A stretch of DNA of 64,000 bases from VXYL01 sp965116345. GTDB taxonomy: Bacteria > Pseudomonadota > Gammaproteobacteria > Pseudomonadales > Azotimanducaceae. Made by a program: the position numbers and the translations under genes. Position 1 is the stretch's first letter, and the number at the start of each line of letters is the position of its first letter. Shown piece by piece: positions 43,396 through 53,308 of this stretch. The notes under the pieces were generated by a model, which did no database searches, was not told where the DNA came from, and worked only from the letters and a program-made list of their open reading frames with translations. The stretch is from the NCBI GenBank assembly GCA_965116345.1, contig OZ220680.1, positions 1,302,001 through 1,366,000 on the forward strand, given 5' to 3'.

Positions 43396-44247
43396 TTACT
43401 GACCTCCCGTCGTGGCGACACGGAACGGATCCGCGAACGCCCCTTGAGCCTTCAGCCGCTGGTAGCGCCACTCCCACGGCGATTCGCGCAACCGGTTGGG
43501 TCCGTTGCGGATGTCGTACCCCAGTGCGGCGGCCTTCGGATAGTGACTGTAGATCATCATCCGCCGAGGTGCGTCCGAGGGGTTGGGGCCCGACGTATGG
43601 ATCAGACAACTGTGGAACAACAGAACGGATCCTGCGGGCGCGAGCACCGACACGGCGGTCCCGGGGTCGACCGTACCGGGAGGCACTTCAAGCCCGTTCC
43701 GGACCCGCAGGTGTTCGACGTGCCGTCGGTGGGTACCCGGGAAGACCCGGATCGGGCCGTTGCCTTCGTGGCAATCGTCTATGGTGATGGCCGAGGAGAT
43801 GATCTCCTTGGGATAGCCGTTCACCTGGTAGTAGGCCCAGTCGTTGTGGATGGGGAAACGGTCGTCGTCCGCCGGCACGTCGAACAGATCCATCGCCGGC
43901 ACCGGCTGCTTGTAGTTGAGCTTTTCCTCCATGAGCACCGGCTCGTCCCCCATCAGTTCGGCCATCGGGCGGAGCAGCCGGTCGTCGTTGGAGAACCTGG
44001 CAAGGGCCAGGGCGAGATCGACTATCGGTTGGATCTTGCGCACGACCATGGCGCCGTCGCGCCGTTTCCGGATGTCGAGGCGTCGGCTGTGCCGCTCGTT
44101 GGCGAGCGACGAGTTGACGATCAGCTCCAGAACGAAGTCGGCATCCGCGCGCATGGCGGCCACTTCGGCGGCGTTGAAGACGCTCGGCAACACGAGGTAG
44201 CCGTCGCGCGAAAAGGCGGCGTATGCGTCCGCTTCAAGGCGAGCCAT
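43396..44247 (-). CDS. Phytanoyl-CoA dioxygenase (PhyH) family protein
   Basis: An Fe(II)/2-oxoglutarate oxygenase of 283 residues. The N-terminus AAFSRDGYLVLPSVFNAAEV is typical. The metal triad is HxD in PIHNDWAYYQ and a distal His in SCLIHTSGPNPSDAPRRM, where Arg near the end binds 2-oxoglutarate. IRVFPGTHRRHVEH is the strand before. The substrate is unknown (small-molecule hydroxylation is common in this family). I use the ATG at 44247; a TTG two codons earlier is weaker. It is transcribed with the PanE-like gene without a gap. Confidence 0.88.
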   Translation of the reverse strand: MARLEADAYAAFSRDGYLVLPSVFNAAEVAAMRADADFVLELIVNSSLANERHSRRLDIRKRRDGAMVVRKIQPIVDLALALARFSNDDRLLRPMAELMGDEPVLMEEKLNYKQPVPAMDLFDVPADDDRFPIHNDWAYYQVNGYPKEIISSAITIDDCHEGNGPIRVFPGTHRRHVEHLRVRNGLEVPPGTVDPGTAVSVLAPAGSVLLFHSCLIHTSGPNPSDAPRRMMIYSHYPKAAALGYDIRNGPNRLRESPWEWRYQRLKAQGAFADPFRVATTGGQ

Positions 44248-44388
44248 GGTCAATAGGCTCGCACGCCATCCACCGAAAAATGAAGGAAGAATGGATTGGC
44301 AATCCTTAACCGTTTGATGTGATTCGACATTTCAAAACGTTACAAAATGGTGCCTGAAACCCCTCTCAAATTCGGGTTTTCGATTTGC

Positions 44389-44394
44389 TATATT
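44389..44394 (+). promoter_or_regulatory. Extended -10 promoter (TGC TATATT) of the RNA candidate
   Basis: TATATT with TG one base upstream forms an extended -10 element, so a poor -35 (TCAAAT) is acceptable. Seven bases downstream lies 44401, the first base of a long stem. Confidence 0.5.
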
Positions 44395-44400
44395 GGCCTC

Positions 44401-44485
44401 CTCACTAGTCGGGTCTGTACATAGATACAGTGTAGTTCTCCTCGGCAGGGCGATCTCACTTACATCATGCAGCCCGGCTAGTGAG
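44401..44485 (+). ncRNA. Candidate structured small RNA closed by a 13-bp stem
   Basis: CTCACTAGTCGGG (44401-44413) pairs with CCCGGCTAGTGAG (44473-44485): 12 Watson-Crick pairs and one G-U. Three more pairs (GGC 44395-44397 with GCC 44486-44488) extend it across a 3-nt bulge. Inside, CTGTA/TACAG forms a hairpin with a 6-nt loop (44415-44430), followed by about 42 nt of open or weak pairing. It lies in the 280-bp gap between the PhyH start and the thiolase stop. No known RNA family is recognised, and there is no clear terminator. Confidence 0.45.
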
Positions 44486-44538
44486 GCCACTCTCCAGCCC
44501 TGCCCTCAAGCCCAGCGAATTCGTTAACAATCAGATGC

Positions 44539-45672
44539 TTACGGCATCTGGTTGGTCATCACGATGCACCCGCTGGCGGCGAACATGCCGCCGACGCCGA
44601 GGCAGACCGAGACCTCCGCACCAGGGACCTGGGCGGGTGCCGTGCCGCGCATTTGCCGCACGCTCTCCTGGAGTGCGTACATGCCGTACATGCCGGAGTG
44701 CATGTAGGACAATCCACCGCCGTTGGTATTCAGCGGCAGTGTCCCGCCCGGTCGGGTGTTGCCGTCCTCGATGAACGCCGCCGCTTCTCCCCGGGGGCAG
44801 AAGCCGAGATCCTCCAGCCCCCAGATCGGCAGGTGGGCGAAGGCGTCGTAGACCATCATGTGGTCGACGTCGGCGTGGTCGATTCCCGCCGAACGCATGG
44901 CGTCGCCGCCGGCGATTCGAAACGCCTGGGAACTGGTGAGATCCTTCATCTGGCTGACCATCGGCGTCTCCACGCTCTCACCGCTGCCGAGGATGTACAC
45001 CGGCTTGGTCGGGAAATCGCGCGCGCGTTCCGCCCTAGTGAGGATCAGGGCGCCCCCGCCGTCGGTCACCAGGCAGCACTCCAGCAGGTGGAACGGGTAG
45101 GCGATCACGCGAGAGCTCAGGACGTCGTCCACGGTGATCGGATCGCGGTAGGAGGCGCGGGGATTCATGCCTGCCCACTCGCGCTGCACCACGGCCACCA
45201 TGGCCAACTGCTCGTGGGTCATGCCGTAGCGCTTCATGTAGCGCAGCACGCCGATGGTGAACATGGTGGTCGGTCCCATGGAACCGTAGGGGCCTTCGAA
45301 CTGCGCCGCCAGCGACCCCCGACCACCGCCGCCACCGCCGCGGCCGACGCCGGACCGACCGCTCTCGCCGTGGGTGACGAGCACCGTGTCCGCGTATCCC
45401 GCCTCGATGGCGGCGACGGCGTGACGCACGTGCAGCATGAACGAGCAGCCGCCCACGGAACTGCCGTCGACCCACCGGGGTGCGATGCCGAGGTAGTGGG
45501 CGATACCGACCGGCGATTCGCCTGCGGTGGCCACGCCGTCGATGTCCTTGGCCGTGAGACCCGCATCGGCCAAGGTGTTGAGAGCCGCATCGGCATGGAG
45601 CTGAATCTGGCTCATGCCGGGAATCCTGCCGAGTTCGGTGGTCTCGGCGGCACCAACGATGGCAACGGTCAC
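44539..45672 (-). CDS. Thiolase family protein (lipid-transfer / SCP-x type)
   Basis: A 377-residue thiolase fold starting at GTG: TVAIVGAAETTELGRIPGMS, SVGGCSFMLHVRHAVAAIEA with the likely active Cys, TVLVTHGESGRSGVG, GGALILTRAERARDFP, DHMMVYDAFAHLPIWGLEDL, NTNGGGLSYMHSGMYGMYAL and VCLGVGGMFAASGCIVMTN. It pairs with the DUF35 gene immediately upstream (GTGA overlap). Such thiolase-DUF35 pairs act in side-chain or acyl-CoA breakdown, where the two subunits work as a complex. A homologous role is likely; the substrate is unknown. Confidence 0.87.
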   Translation of the reverse strand: MTVAIVGAAETTELGRIPGMSQIQLHADAALNTLADAGLTAKDIDGVATAGESPVGIAHYLGIAPRWVDGSSVGGCSFMLHVRHAVAAIEAGYADTVLVTHGESGRSGVGRGGGGGGRGSLAAQFEGPYGSMGPTTMFTIGVLRYMKRYGMTHEQLAMVAVVQREWAGMNPRASYRDPITVDDVLSSRVIAYPFHLLECCLVTDGGGALILTRAERARDFPTKPVYILGSGESVETPMVSQMKDLTSSQAFRIAGGDAMRSAGIDHADVDHMMVYDAFAHLPIWGLEDLGFCPRGEAAAFIEDGNTRPGGTLPLNTNGGGLSYMHSGMYGMYALQESVRQMRGTAPAQVPGAEVSVCLGVGGMFAASGCIVMTNQMP

Positions 45673-46094
45673 GATGCGTTCTCCACTGGTCGGAACAGGG
45701 GTATGGCGATGTCGCCGTTGTCCTCGAACGTCACCGCCAGCGACATGTCCAGAACGAGGGCCTCCGGGGTCTGCTCGCAGCCGACGATGTTCGACAGCAT
45801 GGTCGGGCCCTCGTCGAGTTCCACCACGGCGATGGCGTACGGGCCCTCGAAGGACGGATGCGGTCGGTGATTGATGACGTAGCTCAAGAGCTTGCCATTG
45901 CCGCTGGCGGCGAACACCTCGACATTGCGCGAACTGCATTCGGGACACAGTGGCCGGGGCGGGAAGTAGATGTGGCCGCAGTCGTTGCAGCGCTGCAGGC
46001 GCAGCTCGCCGACCTTGGTGCCGTCCCAGAAGTGCTGCGTCTCGGGCGTTGGCTGCGGTAGGGGCCGCGACCGCCGGGTGGATGTCTCCGCCAT
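45669..46094 (-). CDS. DUF35 / OB-fold and zinc-ribbon acyl-CoA-binding partner
   Basis: The 141-residue protein has a zinc ribbon LQRCNDCGHIYFPPRPLCPECSS (four Cys) followed by an OB fold (SYVINHRPHPSFEGPYAIAVV, PTMLSNIVGCEQTPEALVLD). These small proteins form complexes with thiolases or hydratases and bind the acyl-CoA. It is coupled to the thiolase by a 4-bp overlap. The start at 46094 (MAETSTRRS) is chosen because earlier codons lie in repeat-like sequence. Confidence 0.88.
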   Translation of the reverse strand: MAETSTRRSRPLPQPTPETQHFWDGTKVGELRLQRCNDCGHIYFPPRPLCPECSSRNVEVFAASGNGKLLSYVINHRPHPSFEGPYAIAVVELDEGPTMLSNIVGCEQTPEALVLDMSLAVTFEDNGDIAIPLFRPVENAS

Positions 46095-46131
46095 GGGTTT
46101 CCTCGAACGGCAAAAGCCGCCGAGTATAGCG

Positions 46132-46233
46132 CCGTAGGGGCGGGGCTTGTCCCCGCCCGCGCTGATCGACCCGAAGCCGTTCACTGCACGAACACGGGCG
46201 AGGGCGCGCCCTCCGGGCGCGATAGCCTCGCCC

Positions 46234-46239
<6 letters not shown>
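46132..46239. repeat. REP pair (GGGCGGGG and GGGCGAGG subtypes) overlapping the cysQ stop
   Basis: At 46133-46160: foot GTAG, stem GGGCGGGG/CCCCGCCC, loop CTTGT. The opposite half (46195-46238, minus orientation) has GTAG, stem GGGCGAGG/CCTCGCCC and a larger loop that itself contains a CGCGCCC/GGGCGCG hairpin. The cysQ stop codon TAG (46234-46236) is the TAG of the second GTAG. Confidence 0.8.
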
Positions 46240-47025
<786 letters not shown>

Positions 47026-47073
47026 GGCCGCGTAGTATAGAGACGCGTCCGCGCCACGCCCCGAGATTGCGAC

Positions 47074-47466
47074 ATGACCCCTGACGCCAACGACCGGACT
47101 CGCCTCGACAAGTGGCTTTGGGCGGCGCGCTTCTACAAGACCCGGAGTCTCGCCAAGGCCGCCGTCGAAGGCGGCAAGGTGCATCTCAACGGCGCCCGCG
47201 TGAAGGCCGCCAAGGAGGTCGTGCCCGGGGACACGCTCACCGTCACCCGCGGCGAAGTCGAGCAGACCGTGATCATCGTGGCGATCTCTGCCCGTCGCGG
47301 CAGTGCCGGCATCGCGGCGACACTCTACGACGAGACGGAAACGTCCATCGACCGGCGCGAGCGGCAACGGGCCGAACGGCGCATGCTGGCCGCCGGCCTG
47401 CGCATCCCCAAAATCCGGCCGAACAAGCGGCAGCGGCGCGCCCTCAGCGCGCTCCGCCGACCTTGA
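47074..47466 (+). CDS. hslR: Heat-shock protein 15 (S4-domain ribosome-rescue factor)
   Basis: Binds free 50S subunits carrying peptidyl-tRNA. The 130-residue protein is an S4 RNA-binding module: RTRLDKWLWAARFYKTRSLA, KAAVEGGKVHLNGARVKAAK and EVVPGDTLTVTRGEVEQTV. A basic C-terminal tail follows (RRERQRAERRMLAAGLRIP, RPNKRQRRALSALRRP). It lies 63 bp before pckA; hslR near pckA is also seen in enterics. The start is divergent from cysQ. Confidence 0.93.
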   Translation: MTPDANDRTRLDKWLWAARFYKTRSLAKAAVEGGKVHLNGARVKAAKEVVPGDTLTVTRGEVEQTVIIVAISARRGSAGIAATLYDETETSIDRRERQRAERRMLAAGLRIPKIRPNKRQRRALSALRRP

Positions 47467-47529
47467 GCCGCTTCCGGCCGCAACACCAACCCGTCGTGTA
47501 GAATCGCGCGATCCAACCGGGCGACCACC

Positions 47530-49092
47530 ATGGCGCTGGACTTCGACACTTTCCGCGATTCGCGCAGCCACTTCGATCTCTCCAGCGCCACCCTCGCCGA
47601 GCTGGCGGTGCTGCGCGGCGAGGGATGCTTCGCCGCCAACGGCGCACTGACGGTCGAGACCGGCACCCGGACGGGACGCTCGCCCAACGACCGCTTCATC
47701 GTCCGCGACGCCGGTACCGAGGATTTCATCGACTGGGGTCCGGTCAACCTGCCCGTGGAGGCGCGGGTCTTCGACGCCCTTTGGCGCCGCGTGCAGGTCC
47801 ACCTGTCGGCTCGGGAGACGTTCGGCTCGACGCTGCACGTGGGCGCCGCCGCAGCGCACTACCTGCCGATCCAGGTCACCACCGAGTACGCCTGGCACGC
47901 GCTCTTCGCCCGCTCGCTGTTCATCGCGCCGTCGGTCTTCAACCCGGCCGACAAGCCGGTCTGGGAAGTCGTCAACGCCCCGGAATTCGTTTGCGACCCG
48001 GCGCGCGACGGCACGGCCTCCGAAGCCACGGTGATGATCGATTTCGCCGGGCGACGCGTGCTACTGGCGGGCCTGCGCTATGCCGGCGAGATGAAGAAGG
48101 CGATGTTCGGCGTGCAGAACTACCTCCTGCCCGACAGCGACGTTCTGCCCATGCACTGTGCGGCCAACGCCGGCGCGGATGGCGACGTGACGCTTTTCTT
48201 CGGCCTCTCGGGGACGGGCAAGACGACGCTCTCCGCCGACCCCGGACGGCTTCTCATCGGCGACGACGAGCACGGCTGGGGCGAAGGCGTGGTGTTCAAT
48301 CTGGAGGGTGGTTGCTACGCCAAGTGCATCGACCTGTCCCGCAAGCGGGAGCCGGTGATCTTCGATGCCATCCGCTTCGGCGCCATCATCGAGAACGTCG
48401 TCCTCGACCCCGACACCCGCGAGCCCGACTACACCGATGCGTCGCTCACCGAGAACACCCGTGCCTGCTACCCACTCGCCAACATCGATGCACGGGTACC
48501 CGAGAACTACGGCGGCGAGCCCAACGCCGTGGTGTTTCTGACCTGCGACCTGAGCGGGGTGCTGCCGCCGGTGTCGCTACTCTCGAAGGAAGCGGCGGCC
48601 TACCACTTCCTGTCGGGTTACACGGCCACCGTGGGATCGACCGTCGTGGGCTCGACCGAGCCCTACACGGCGACCTTCTCGACCTGCTTCGGCGCCGCGT
48701 TCTTCCCGCGACCGGCGCGGGTCTACGCCGACCTGCTGATCCGCCGCGTCGAGAACTTCGGCTCGGATGTCTACCTGGTCAACACCGGCTGGACCGGCGG
48801 CGGCCACGGTGTCGGCCGGCGGTTCGACATAGACACCACACGGGCCATCGTCAGGGCGATCCAGTCGGGTGAACTCCACAACGTCCCGACGCGCCATCTC
48901 GATGGACTCAATCTCGATATTCCGTTGACCGCACCGGGCGTCGACCCGGCACTGCTGGACCCCCGGGACACGTGGAGCGACTCCGGCGCCTACGAACGGG
49001 CCCGCATCGCGCTGACCGCCAAGTTCGCGGCCAACTTCGCGCAGTTCGACGTCGCCCCGACGATCGCCGCCGCAGGCCCCCGTCCCGTCTGA
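47530..49092 (+). CDS. pckA: Phosphoenolpyruvate carboxykinase (ATP)
   Basis: Converts oxaloacetate and ATP to PEP in gluconeogenesis. It is 520 residues. Visible are TGTRTGRSPNDRFIVRDAGT, the GEMKKAMFGVQNYLLPDSDV segment with catalytic Lys, the kinase-1a loop FFGLSGTGKTTLSADPGRL, DDEHGWGEGVVFNLEGGCYA and the adenine-site end VYLVNTGWTGGGHGVGRRFD. The ATP-type loop (GLSGTGKTT) separates it from GTP enzymes. Its TGA overlaps the gshA ATG by one base. Confidence 0.97.
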   Translation: MALDFDTFRDSRSHFDLSSATLAELAVLRGEGCFAANGALTVETGTRTGRSPNDRFIVRDAGTEDFIDWGPVNLPVEARVFDALWRRVQVHLSARETFGSTLHVGAAAAHYLPIQVTTEYAWHALFARSLFIAPSVFNPADKPVWEVVNAPEFVCDPARDGTASEATVMIDFAGRRVLLAGLRYAGEMKKAMFGVQNYLLPDSDVLPMHCAANAGADGDVTLFFGLSGTGKTTLSADPGRLLIGDDEHGWGEGVVFNLEGGCYAKCIDLSRKREPVIFDAIRFGAIIENVVLDPDTREPDYTDASLTENTRACYPLANIDARVPENYGGEPNAVVFLTCDLSGVLPPVSLLSKEAAAYHFLSGYTATVGSTVVGSTEPYTATFSTCFGAAFFPRPARVYADLLIRRVENFGSDVYLVNTGWTGGGHGVGRRFDIDTTRAIVRAIQSGELHNVPTRHLDGLNLDIPLTAPGVDPALLDPRDTWSDSGAYERARIALTAKFAANFAQFDVAPTIAAAGPRPV

Positions 49093-50651
49093 TGCCAAGA
49101 CTCGAGACCGCCCTCTCGGTCGTCCGCGGACGCGCCGAACTCGGTGCCCTGTGTCGCGGCATCGAGAAGGAGAGCCTCCGGGTCACGCCGACGGGTGCCT
49201 TGACGAGGACCCGACACCCGCCGGAACTCGGCTCGGCGCTGACCCATCCGCACATCACCATGGACTTCAGCGAGGCCCAACTGGAGCTCATCACCGGCGT
49301 TCACCCGAGCGCGGATGCGGCGCTCGCCGAACTCGCCGACGTGCACCGGTTCGTGTACGCGAACGTCGACGAGGAACTGCTCTGGGCATCGAGCATGCCG
49401 TGCATTCTCGGCCCGGACGAGGACATTCCCATCGCCCGCTTCGGCTCGTCCAACGCGGGTCGCTCCAAGACCGTCTATCGGCTGGGATTGAGTCACCGCT
49501 ACGGCCGCCTGATGCAGACCATCAGCGGCATCCACTACAACTTCTCGCTGCCAGAGGCTCTCTGGCCCGCCTTGGCCGCAGTGCGCGGCGAGACCCCGAA
49601 CCAGGAGTTCGTCACCCGTGCCTACTTCGGATTGATCCGCAACTTCCGCCGCTACTCCTGGCTGCTGATCTACCTGTTCGGCGCTTCTCCCGCGGTGTGC
49701 AGGTCCTTCCTTCGCGGTGCGGCCAGCGGTCTCGAACAGTTCGACGAAGGAACGATGTATCTCCCCCACGCGACGTCGCTGCGCATGGGCCGGCTCGGCT
49801 ACCAGAGCGAGGCGCAGTCGTCGCTGCACATCTCCTATAACAGCCTGGCGCAGTACGCCGCGACCATGCGCGACGCGCTGACCACGCCCTATCCCGCCTA
49901 CGAGTCCGTCGGCGTCAAGGTGGGCACCGCCTATCGCCAGTTGTCCACGACGCTCCTGCAGATCGAGAACGAGTTCTACGGTTCCATCCGGCCGAAGCGG
50001 CGCACGGTTTCCGGCGAACGGCCCCTAGAGGCGCTGCACGGGCGCGGTGTCGAATACGTCGAAGTGCGTTGCGTGGACCTCAACCCGTTCCTGAGCCTCG
50101 GCATCGACGCGGATGCCTGTCGCTTCCTCGACGTCTTCCTCCTGCTTTGCCTACTGAAGGACAGTCCACTGGACAGCCGGGCGGAGTCCGAGGACATGGT
50201 CGTCAACCAACTCGCCGTGGTCGAGCGCGGCCGGGAACCCGGTCTCAAGCTGATTCGCCAGGGCAGACCCATCGCGCTTGGTGCGTGGGCCGGCGAACTG
50301 CTCGGCCAATGCGCCGAGGTGGCCGCCGAAATCGACGCCGTCCAGCATGGCGGCGAACACATCGCGTCCGTCGAGCTGCAGCGGCGCAAGGTCGACGAGC
50401 CGGAGCTGACGCCGTCGGCGCGAATACTCACCGCCCTGAGCCAGCAGCGCATCCCGTTCTTCCGATTCGCCATGAACCAATCCGCGGCCCATCGCGGCTT
50501 CTTCGAGGAACATCCGTTGAATCCGCCACGCTACGCGGATTTCATCGCCATGAGCGACCAGTCCATCGCCGACCAGGCGCTGATGGAGGACGCCGACCGC
50601 ATGGCGTTCGACGAGTACCTGGAAGGCTTCCTGAAGCTCGACGTGCCGTGA
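49092..50651 (+). CDS. gshA: Glutamate-cysteine ligase
   Basis: First step of glutathione synthesis. The 519-residue, proteobacterial GshA type has CRGIEKESLRVTPTGALTRT, HPHITMDFSEAQLELITGVH, DEELLWASSMPCILGPDEDI, ARFGSSNAGRSKTVYRLGLS, MQTISGIHYNFSLPEALW, SSLHISYNSLAQYAATM and GVEYVEVRCVDLNPFLSLGI. The start fits the family after PRLETALSVV. Coupled to pckA upstream and acpH downstream (GTGA). Two GSTs in the window would use its product. Confidence 0.96.
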   Translation: MPRLETALSVVRGRAELGALCRGIEKESLRVTPTGALTRTRHPPELGSALTHPHITMDFSEAQLELITGVHPSADAALAELADVHRFVYANVDEELLWASSMPCILGPDEDIPIARFGSSNAGRSKTVYRLGLSHRYGRLMQTISGIHYNFSLPEALWPALAAVRGETPNQEFVTRAYFGLIRNFRRYSWLLIYLFGASPAVCRSFLRGAASGLEQFDEGTMYLPHATSLRMGRLGYQSEAQSSLHISYNSLAQYAATMRDALTTPYPAYESVGVKVGTAYRQLSTTLLQIENEFYGSIRPKRRTVSGERPLEALHGRGVEYVEVRCVDLNPFLSLGIDADACRFLDVFLLLCLLKDSPLDSRAESEDMVVNQLAVVERGREPGLKLIRQGRPIALGAWAGELLGQCAEVAAEIDAVQHGGEHIASVELQRRKVDEPELTPSARILTALSQQRIPFFRFAMNQSAAHRGFFEEHPLNPPRYADFIAMSDQSIADQALMEDADRMAFDEYLEGFLKLDVP

Positions 50652-51292
50652 ACTTTCTCGCCCACTGCCTGCTCGCCGACGGCGGGCCAAGCGCAGGGAC
50701 GCCCACCTGGCGGAACGGACTCCTCGCCGGCGGAGTCCTCGGAGACTTCGTCAAGGGGAGGATTCCCAACACGCTGCCGACCGAACTGCGCGCCGGCATC
50801 CGCCTGCATCGCCGGGTGGACTCGCATTCCAATCACCTGCCGGAAATGAAAGTCAGTGTGCGGCGCTTTCCCACCGTCCTGCGGCGGGTGGCGCCGGTCC
50901 TGCTCGACATCGTCGCGGACCACTGCCTCGCCCGGTCCTGGCAGCGCTTCTCGAGTGAGCCGATCAACGCGTTCAGCGCCCGGGTCTACGCCGCGATCGA
51001 CGGATTCGACGCCGCCGTCCCCGACCGGGGCAGACACTTCCTGGATCGGATGATCGAGACGGACCTGCTCGCGCGCTACGCAGATCCCTACGTCATCCGC
51101 CGAGCGATGGAGCACATCCTCGGTCGGCTGCACATGTCGGGGCTGAACGAAGTCCTCGAGGGCGTTCTGCAAGACGACCTCGGCGAACTTGCCGACGACT
51201 TCGAGGTCTACTTCCCGCTGCTGCAGGGGTTGGCGACTACCGAGCGGGCTGCCGCCCGGTGCTGGGCAACCGATCCTACTCGACGATCTTGA
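50648..51292 (+). CDS. acpH: Acyl-carrier-protein phosphodiesterase
   Basis: Removes phosphopantetheine from ACP. The 214-residue HD-like family protein has NFLAHCLLADG at the start, LLAGGVLGDFVKGRIPNTLP, GIRLHRRVDSHSNHLPEMKV, VLLDIVADHCLARSWQRFSS and MIETDLLARYADPYVIRRAM. These His/Asp pairs are the metal ligands. GTG start overlaps the gshA stop. The 3' end overlaps the convergent M48 gene by 17 bp. Confidence 0.9.
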   Translation: MNFLAHCLLADGGPSAGTPTWRNGLLAGGVLGDFVKGRIPNTLPTELRAGIRLHRRVDSHSNHLPEMKVSVRRFPTVLRRVAPVLLDIVADHCLARSWQRFSSEPINAFSARVYAAIDGFDAAVPDRGRHFLDRMIETDLLARYADPYVIRRAMEHILGRLHMSGLNEVLEGVLQDDLGELADDFEVYFPLLQGLATTERAAARCWATDPTRRS

Positions 51293-52742
51293 TGTAGTCC
51301 CCAGCGCGCGGTTCGCCATTGGGATAGGCCGAGTTCAGCAGCCGCAGGGTTTGCTCGGCGTGGTCGACCAACGAACTCTGTCGGGCCAGGTCGGCGTAGG
51401 TCTGACCGGGCTCGGCGACGATCACCTTGATGCGTTGGCTGTTCGCGACCTTCAGATCGTCCACCGTCATCAGGCGCAGCCCCTCCATGGTCGCGCGGAA
51501 CGCTTCGCGGAACTTCTCGGGATCGCCTTTGGGGCCGCACTCTCCCTTGAACAAGGTCACGATGTCGCGACCGTAGAGTATGCCGATCAACTGCAGGGGT
51601 ATGTTGGAATCGGCGACGTCCACGTCGCCGATGAAGGCGGGCGCGCCGTTGATCTCCAATTCCTCCCCCGAGAGCACATCGTCGCGCTTCAGCACGTCGG
51701 TTACGTATTGCTTTGGCGACTTGCGTTTCACCGGCGCCTGGCGCGACACCCCGATCGAGCCCTCGTCCGGCCCCCCCGGCGCCGTGCCCTTGACCTGGGC
51801 GGGGGTGTAGCGAATGTGCCAGCCATTGGGGAACTCGAGGGCAATCCGCAGGCCACCGTGATAGTAGGTGTTGCCACGAACGAGGCCGCGTGCCGCTTCG
51901 TTGCCGTACGCCAGCCCGTCCACCAGCGCCCAGAAGTCGCCCACGGGTTCCCGCAGCTCCTCCGGCATGAGCCGCTGGGATTGCGCGAGGATGTCGTGAA
52001 GCCGCTTGTCGTGCTTCGGATGAGAGACGAACAGGCCGTGGTAGCCCATCGGTCGTCCTCCCCTGACCTCGGCGTAGAACGCGTCCTCGTCCTTGAGCGC
52101 CTGGAGCGCATCGAGAGAGGCCATTGGGTTGTAGCCCGCCCGGGCCATCCATTCTCCGCCCAATCGGTCGGCCTCGAGTTCATGCTCGCGCCCGTAGCCC
52201 GAACCCAGCGCCGCAAAACCCACGTTGGACAGTTCCCAGAGTTCGGTTCGCCCCGTCGCGTTCGCGGTGAGCCAGCCCAGGGATTTGCCCAGCAGGTGCG
52301 ATGTTCGCCGCTTGCTGACGTGTTTCGCCACGACGTGGGCGACCTCATGGGCGACCACCGAAGCGACTTCGTCCTCGGACTTCAGGAAGGCGAACAGGCC
52401 GCGGTGGTAGAACGTGTATCCGCCCGCGTACGCGGACGCGTTGACGCTCGCCTCGTCGATGACGTGGAAGTGGAACTCCTGGCCCCGAGTGGGAACGTGC
52501 TCGAGGATCCGAGCGCCAATGTCTTGAACGTAGCGCTGCCAACGCTCGTCGGGATAGAAGCCGTTCGTCTCCTGGAACTGCTTGAACTGCTTTTCGCCAC
52601 CGCTCGCCGCGACGGCCGACTCGACGGAACCCACTGCCGCAGCAGCCAGTGCAAAGGCCCACAGCCAACGCAACCGGGGAACGCGGCCATCACCGATCCC
52701 CACCGATGATCGGAACATCGGCCCGAAACGCATGGGTTTCAT
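51276..52742 (-). CDS. M48 family periplasmic metalloprotease
   Basis: The 488-residue protein has an N-terminal signal/anchor (LRWLWAFALAAAAVGSVESA). Zinc site: VVAHEVAHVVAKHVSKRRTS (HExxH) and, 60 residues on, YGREHELEADRLGGEWMARA with the third ligand Glu. It resembles YggG/LoiP and BepA-type proteases. A C-terminal part of about 200 residues follows, including GWHIRYTPAQVKGTAPGG and a LysM-like end (RIKVIVAEPGQTYADLAR). A role in outer-membrane quality control is likely. Confidence 0.88.
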   Translation of the reverse strand: MKPMRFGPMFRSSVGIGDGRVPRLRWLWAFALAAAAVGSVESAVAASGGEKQFKQFQETNGFYPDERWQRYVQDIGARILEHVPTRGQEFHFHVIDEASVNASAYAGGYTFYHRGLFAFLKSEDEVASVVAHEVAHVVAKHVSKRRTSHLLGKSLGWLTANATGRTELWELSNVGFAALGSGYGREHELEADRLGGEWMARAGYNPMASLDALQALKDEDAFYAEVRGGRPMGYHGLFVSHPKHDKRLHDILAQSQRLMPEELREPVGDFWALVDGLAYGNEAARGLVRGNTYYHGGLRIALEFPNGWHIRYTPAQVKGTAPGGPDEGSIGVSRQAPVKRKSPKQYVTDVLKRDDVLSGEELEINGAPAFIGDVDVADSNIPLQLIGILYGRDIVTLFKGECGPKGDPEKFREAFRATMEGLRLMTVDDLKVANSQRIKVIVAEPGQTYADLARQSSLVDHAEQTLRLLNSAYPNGEPRAGDYIKIVE

Positions 52743-52846
52743 GGCGGACACAGGCACGGGAAACCTCCTCGACGGCCGCACCGGGAGATTACCACCGTCT
52801 CGGACCACTAGTCAGCAGCCCGCCGGTGAAGGGAACGGGCTCGCCG

Positions 52847-53059
52847 CTACGCGGAGGCGCGGTCGCCGAACCGTCGTCGGAAACGTTCCACCCGACCGCC
52901 GCTGTCGATGATCTTCTGTTTGCCGGTGTAGAACGGGTGGCATGCGGAGCACACCTCGAGATGGATGTCGCGACCGAGGGTCGAACGGGTCTTGATCGCG
53001 TTGCCGCAACTGCAGGTCGCGGTGATCTCGCCGTACTCGGGATGGATGTCTGCCTTCAT
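52847..53059 (-). CDS. rpmE: 50S ribosomal protein L31, zinc-binding form
   Basis: The 70-residue protein starts MKADIHPEYGEITATCSCGN and contains LEVCSACHPFYTGKQKIID. The four Cys (CSC and CSAC) mark the zinc-binding C+ form used when zinc is sufficient. It is divergent from priA, 250 bp apart; this pair is common in gammaproteobacteria. The gap includes no further gene that I can support. Confidence 0.96.
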   Translation of the reverse strand: MKADIHPEYGEITATCSCGNAIKTRSTLGRDIHLEVCSACHPFYTGKQKIIDSGGRVERFRRRFGDRASA

Positions 53060-53308
53060 CGAATCCGGTCAGCCAGTCAACGGGGCGCGCAGTCTATGCG
53101 CGGCGCACGGCGAATACAACCGGACCGGGAGCCTTGTCCAATAGATCACCGGCGGTTCGTAGTCCGCCTCCCTGCACGCGCGTTCAATCCGCACCCGCAT
53201 CGCCGCGTTGGCGATGTGCGCGGCGTCAAACATGCGGATCTCTCGCTGGTACCGGTGCGGCGACACCGTAAACTGGCACCAGCTTACCAGCCCGACCACG
53301 ACGAGCCC

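Noticed and set aside
44357..44380. AAACCC/GGGTTT hairpin before the RNA candidate
   Set aside because: Short stem with a large loop and no upstream plus-strand gene to terminate; not called.
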